A DNA stretch of 64,000 nucleotides, from the NCBI GenBank assembly GCA_963573305.1, contig OY754335.1:11385501-11449500 (forward strand). The letters run 5' to 3'. The stretch comes from Pyrrhosoma nymphula (lineage: Eukaryota; Arthropoda; Insecta; Odonata; Coenagrionidae). The notes under the pieces were generated by a model. The model had not been told where the DNA came from and ran no database searches. It saw nothing but the letters and a program-made list of their open reading frames with translations. This document shows, in pieces, positions 59,901-64,000 of this stretch (positions are counted from its first letter, which is position 1; every line of letters begins with the position of its first letter). The translations under genes were made by a program, and so were the position numbers.

Positions 59901-62040
59901 TAAACCACCACACAAATATTATGTGTAAAATAAGTAAAATTAGTGTACCAGAGAATAATTTATCTTTCTGCTTCAAATGATTTTTTCATCGTCAATTTTG
60001 CACTTTTGTCATTTGTTTTTCGCTTAAAATGGCTTAATTTTCGTTGATACTCAACATTTCCAGATTCAGGAACAAATATTGCACTTTTGTCTTTTAGACT
60101 TGAAAAATTCGACCCCTCGAATACCGGGAATCTATAAATATTCGAGAGTTTGAATCTTCGCACTTTTTTCGTCATTCGAATCCATTACATCATAATCCAA
60201 AAAGACATTTAAAATTTTGTACTCATGTCACTGGGAAGATTAGTTTCCTCGTTATAAAGTCTGTTAAAAAAGTTAACGTTTCAAATTCATTCCTATTTTA
60301 TTGTTTATTTCTCTCATCAATAAGTGTAGGTATATTTTTAAATATTTATTCTTAAAACTGTTTTAAGTTGTGCAGTTTTAATATTCCTTTTATTAAAAAC
60401 TTAAATTTTAAAGTAAGACTGTTTTTTTCCTAATATTATTCTCAAGTGAAGGATTCAAGAAATGCGAAAAATTCAGCAGATTTAAGGGATTCGAGAATCT
60501 TTTTGAATTTTGATTTAAGGAAATATAGAATTCCCCACCTCTATTGCATGGTATGCGTAAGAGGTTGGTTATGATTTGGGGGTTAGGGTATAGGAGAGTG
60601 AAAGGGACACAGGGGTAAGGGAATAAGGAACTGGATAGTCCAGCTCCTGAAGATGTAGCATGACGACGTATCCCTGGCCGTTTAAAATGAAAGATAAATT
60701 ATTCTTTAGAAAAATTCCATTGTTACTTTCTTCTTATTAATGGAAATCTTTCAAAAACTCATCTTGTACCGTGTAATAATTTCTACTTACTATTGTGAAA
60801 ATGTGATATTTTATGTCTGAAGGATTTGTTTTTTTTTTCTGGCGTATAATGTGAGTGAAGTCGTCATTGTTCCCTCCATGAGGTTCAGGCTCTGCTGCTG
60901 ACGTATTTCGGACCGGACAAAAATGTCTAGGGCAACCGAAGGGAACAGTTGCACGAAGATGAATCTGGATGTACTTGAGAGTTGGAGTTTCATTAACTTA
61001 AGTTCTTTCCAAAAGTATTTGGCCAGTTCTGGTCTTCTAATGAATTGAGAATAACTTTCAATGTTATGCTGGTTACTCAATGGTGTTAGGCTAGTAGTCT
61101 TCGATGTTTGACCCCAGCAGTGTTGGGGTAATGAAGAATTTGTCAAATGAAATTCTTATTTTTAATCATGTTTGTGGTGTGAATGCCTGGAAAAAAGCTC
61201 GTGATCTGACCTCTGAACTTTCCGTCCTTATTCTTTTCTCAAAACGTATCATCTCTCGTCTTGTGGTTTCCAAAGCATTATATATTAAAATTTATTCCAT
61301 ATGAAAATATTGAAAGCTTAAATACGGCTATTATTATAATCTCTCTACTCTTACATTTTTATGAGCACTCATAATTTCTTCAGTTACTCCTAGTTTTCTC
61401 TAATCACTCCACTTTTTGGAGAAAAAGAGAATAAGTCAGGCTTATGCCTGTGTCATTTTTTAAGCAATGCTACCATATTTGCTGTGCAAATTGATTCTCA
61501 TGGTTAGCACAAATTCCATGGAGACGCATCATATAAATGTTGCCCTAGCCATAAAGTTATCATCTGAGGATTCATGTATGTATATACCTTATGGCTGAAT
61601 TCATGTAATTTACACTACTGGCTATCACTCACGATATTCTATAGGGCCTGTCAACGCCCAGTGCGCGAGTCCAGGGTGATTTCAGTGGAGATCATCATGA
61701 AATAGCTGTTTTGAGCTAATGTATGCCTCGCGGCAACCCTGACTTAATGTCTCAATATTGGCGGATAAAAAAAATCAAAGCCGGCTGTCGGCATTCTTAG
61801 GCAGGCGCAAAATACAGCACTGACTTCCGAAAGGTAGCGCGGTGGTTACTGACGTACCTGCATTCAGGAACGGTCACAAAAAATTTAGGGTACATTGGCG
61901 AAATCAAAAGTCGGTAAGTGAAACGAAATGTCTGGTTGCGAATGCGTTAATTACGGGTAGAGTAACGGTCACCACGTGTCTTTTCTTATGCTACCTCTAA
62001 CCGTAGTTTACCAGACATTACCAGACTACATAAAGTGTTT
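54000..62040. other. Intergenic stretch without recognised genes
   Basis: AT-rich sequence with CT-rich patches near 56700-56900 and 59150-59470. Open frames are short, not conserved-looking and lack start or splice context. Nothing else stood out by eye. Confidence 0.5.
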
Positions 62041-62056
62041 TATTTAGTTTACACAC

Positions 62057-62123
62057 TGCTATGGCGTTCTTGCTTGGCTTTATGTTTTTGGAAAACATAA
62101 AGCCAGGCAAGAACGCCATAGCA
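62057..62123. repeat. Strong hairpin, 31 bp arms, 5 nt loop
   Basis: TGCTATGGCGTTCTTGCTTG... at 62057-62087 pairs with 62093-62123, with one or two mismatches. Confidence 0.85.
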
Positions 62124-62951
62124 ACCTTTAGAATCCTTTGCGTAACGTTTTTTCTGCAAAATGCTGTTTTTTCAAATTTTTCTCGTTGTACTTAAGGTTC
62201 GTAAGTCCTTCTGCAGGAAATCAATACGCAAGGCTTAGCTGAGATGTAATCTCACCCCTATTTGTTTAATGGAATTGAAAATATTGGAGTATCTCTGCTG
62301 AAGTTTCCTTAGAGTAACAAATTTTCTCATTGTTTTTGCTTTTGAGGAGTTTTTTTTGGAATGTATTACTAACATTGTGAAAAATAAGGCACAGAAAACA
62401 ATAAATATGAATCTTGATTAAAGTTGATGTAGTTTACATATTCCTATGTGAATCGACGACCGTCTAGAAGACGCTATTCATATAATTAAAAATTATTCAT
62501 TGTAGACTATGGAAATCATCGTCGGATCGTGGGGGTAGAAGCAAAACATTAATAAGACTGAGGACTGTTGCTTGATCGTAATCAATATTTTACCAAAGAG
62601 TTATGGCTTTGAATATTGGTTTGCTTGGATAGTATTGACGGCAATGTTGGAATAGGGAAAATGTAACCTACGCGAGAAAGAGACTCAAACGTGGGAAAGG
62701 CTCAATTTTAATATAAAGTTTACTTCGTCTTAGACATTGCTTTTGCCGGAGCCAGTTCGGTAAAAATGTTGGTAGACATAGGTTAGGAAGAATATTTTGA
62801 AAATTAACTATTTTATGATAGTGATTTTATAATTGTCACTCTCATGTGAATACGTCTTGATAAAATAATAGACGAGATGGATTGTTGAATTGGCATTTTT
62901 AATCGTTTGATATTATATATGAACAAATTATTAATTAACCACAGAATTAAT

Positions 62952-63026
62952 TAAGAACTTAGAATATGCAAATTTCCAAAGATAAAAATTTTTATCTGTG
63001 GAAAATTGCATCTTCTAAGTTCTTAT
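62952..63026. repeat. Hairpin, about 37 bp imperfect arms
   Basis: TAAGAACTTAGAATATGCAA... pairs with ...TTGCATCTTCTAAGTTCTTA with a few mismatches and almost no loop (AAAAATTTTT centre). Confidence 0.8.
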
Positions 63027-64000
63027 TATGTTCATATTCCTCAACATCTCGCCTGATACCTCCATTTTTTGAACAGATTTAAATCTGTGATTAAGTAAAA
63101 GTTTGAATCAAATGTAAATCATGCATTACCACAAAGTTTACCCTGAGCAAGTTTTATTTATTCTTTGGGGATTATTTTTATCGACTTAAACGTGGACAGA
63201 ACAGTATCGAGAGTGCATACTTTTTGGCTTGAGAGGTATTTAATACGTTGCGGTACGGATGGTCATTAATAGGCGGTTGATTTTGGGCGAAGAGGGATGA
63301 TTTGAAATTCTCACATTTGCTGTAAATTGGATAAATGCATCTCAGTGGTGAAGGTCAGAACAAATAAGCACCCCAGTGTCATGTTTTTTTTGTATTAACA
63401 GAATAAAATGAATACGGAACGGTTGTGTAGACTCAACGCCGTGTACTGAGCATTTTTATCGTCTTTGTCGAACGGTTCCTTGACTTACGCTCATTAAGCC
63501 ATGTATATGTTATCTCACAGAATGAAATAAGTCGTCAAGTGAGTGCAATCATGTCCTTCAGTGCACACTTTTACTTAACACCAATATTCGACCACACAAA
63601 AATAAAAAAAACCACAGACACGTCAATTATAGTCAAAATATTATTTGTGAAAATGATACATTTATAATATTATATATTTATTCATATAATTATATTCCAA
63701 CACTGCATTCTGGGGATTCTTAAAAAGTTAGATTTAGCGATATTTTTAAGGTGACATAATTTTAACATGCTGATAACAGGACAGCATGAGCACAAACCAC
63801 CCAAACATTATGCGTCCTTAATATTTAATTTCTAAAAACCCCCGTTGCAATTGTACATTCATGCATTGCGTACAACGATTTTTTTAAACAATCACAATGA
63901 TAATAATAATTGAGTAAGATTAACATGTTTTTGTTAAGATCTATAAACATTAAATAGCTTTACATTATGCTTTAGGTGCCTAACAACAGTATTATTTTTT

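Noticed and set aside
60640..60690. CTGAAGATG motif resembling a hammerhead core
   Set aside because: No GAAA follows at usable distance and no stem II is evident.

Overview
The window looks like nuclear DNA from an insect or close arthropod relative. It is AT-rich, has long introns, and is dense in decayed transposons: pogo/Tigger-like, piggyBac-like, hAT-like and Harbinger-like elements, a RAG1/Transib-type transposon, tRNA- and 5S-derived SINEs, and terminal pieces resembling Penelope-like elements with hammerhead-like motifs. No bacterial operon, CRISPR array or intact cellular RNA gene was seen. The species is not identifiable from sequence alone.

Region 1 (1-about 30,550): the last four coding exons of one plus-strand gene (1-292, 11372-11595, 13510-13645, 24373-25286). 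They join in frame across introns of 11.1, 1.9 and 10.7 kb, with intron phases 1, 0 and 1. The product is a low-complexity, proline/serine-rich protein with an acidic tail. The tail carries about ten tyrosine motifs (mostly Y-E-x-V/L/M, plus two MYAKV boxes), suggesting the cytoplasmic part of a tyrosine-phosphorylated scaffold or adaptor. A long AT-rich 3' flank with several AATAAA signals follows.

Intron 1 holds the best mobile element, a 4.2 kb RAG1-like (Transib superfamily) transposon (about 2696-6913). Its transposase has a predicted tiny first exon, a 414 bp intron and one frameshift. The intron also holds a pogo/Tigger-like element (7576-9345), an exact 158 bp tandem duplication, and a pair of pogo-type ends (2367, 11270) that may bracket a nested set. 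Intron 2 has a LINE reverse-transcriptase relic. Intron 3 has several foldbacks, a 5S-derived SINE and a pogo-like MITE.

Region 2 (about 30.6-42.2 kb) has no recognisable protein gene but the richest non-coding structure. It includes a palindromic insertion with 15 bp direct repeats, two hammerhead-like motifs after (TA)n tracts, and a divergent heat-shock-type promoter (33431-33702) with pentameric HSEs between two outward TATA boxes. It also includes a 1.8 kb element with perfect 16 bp inverted termini, a 72 bp minisatellite and a 161 bp direct duplication.

Region 3 (about 42.2-64 kb) is mostly featureless AT-rich intergenic sequence. It holds scattered SINEs, a hAT-like MITE, a perfect 36 bp palindrome, CT-rich tracts and strong hairpins. 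No supported coding gene was found there; the open frames are short and lack family features.
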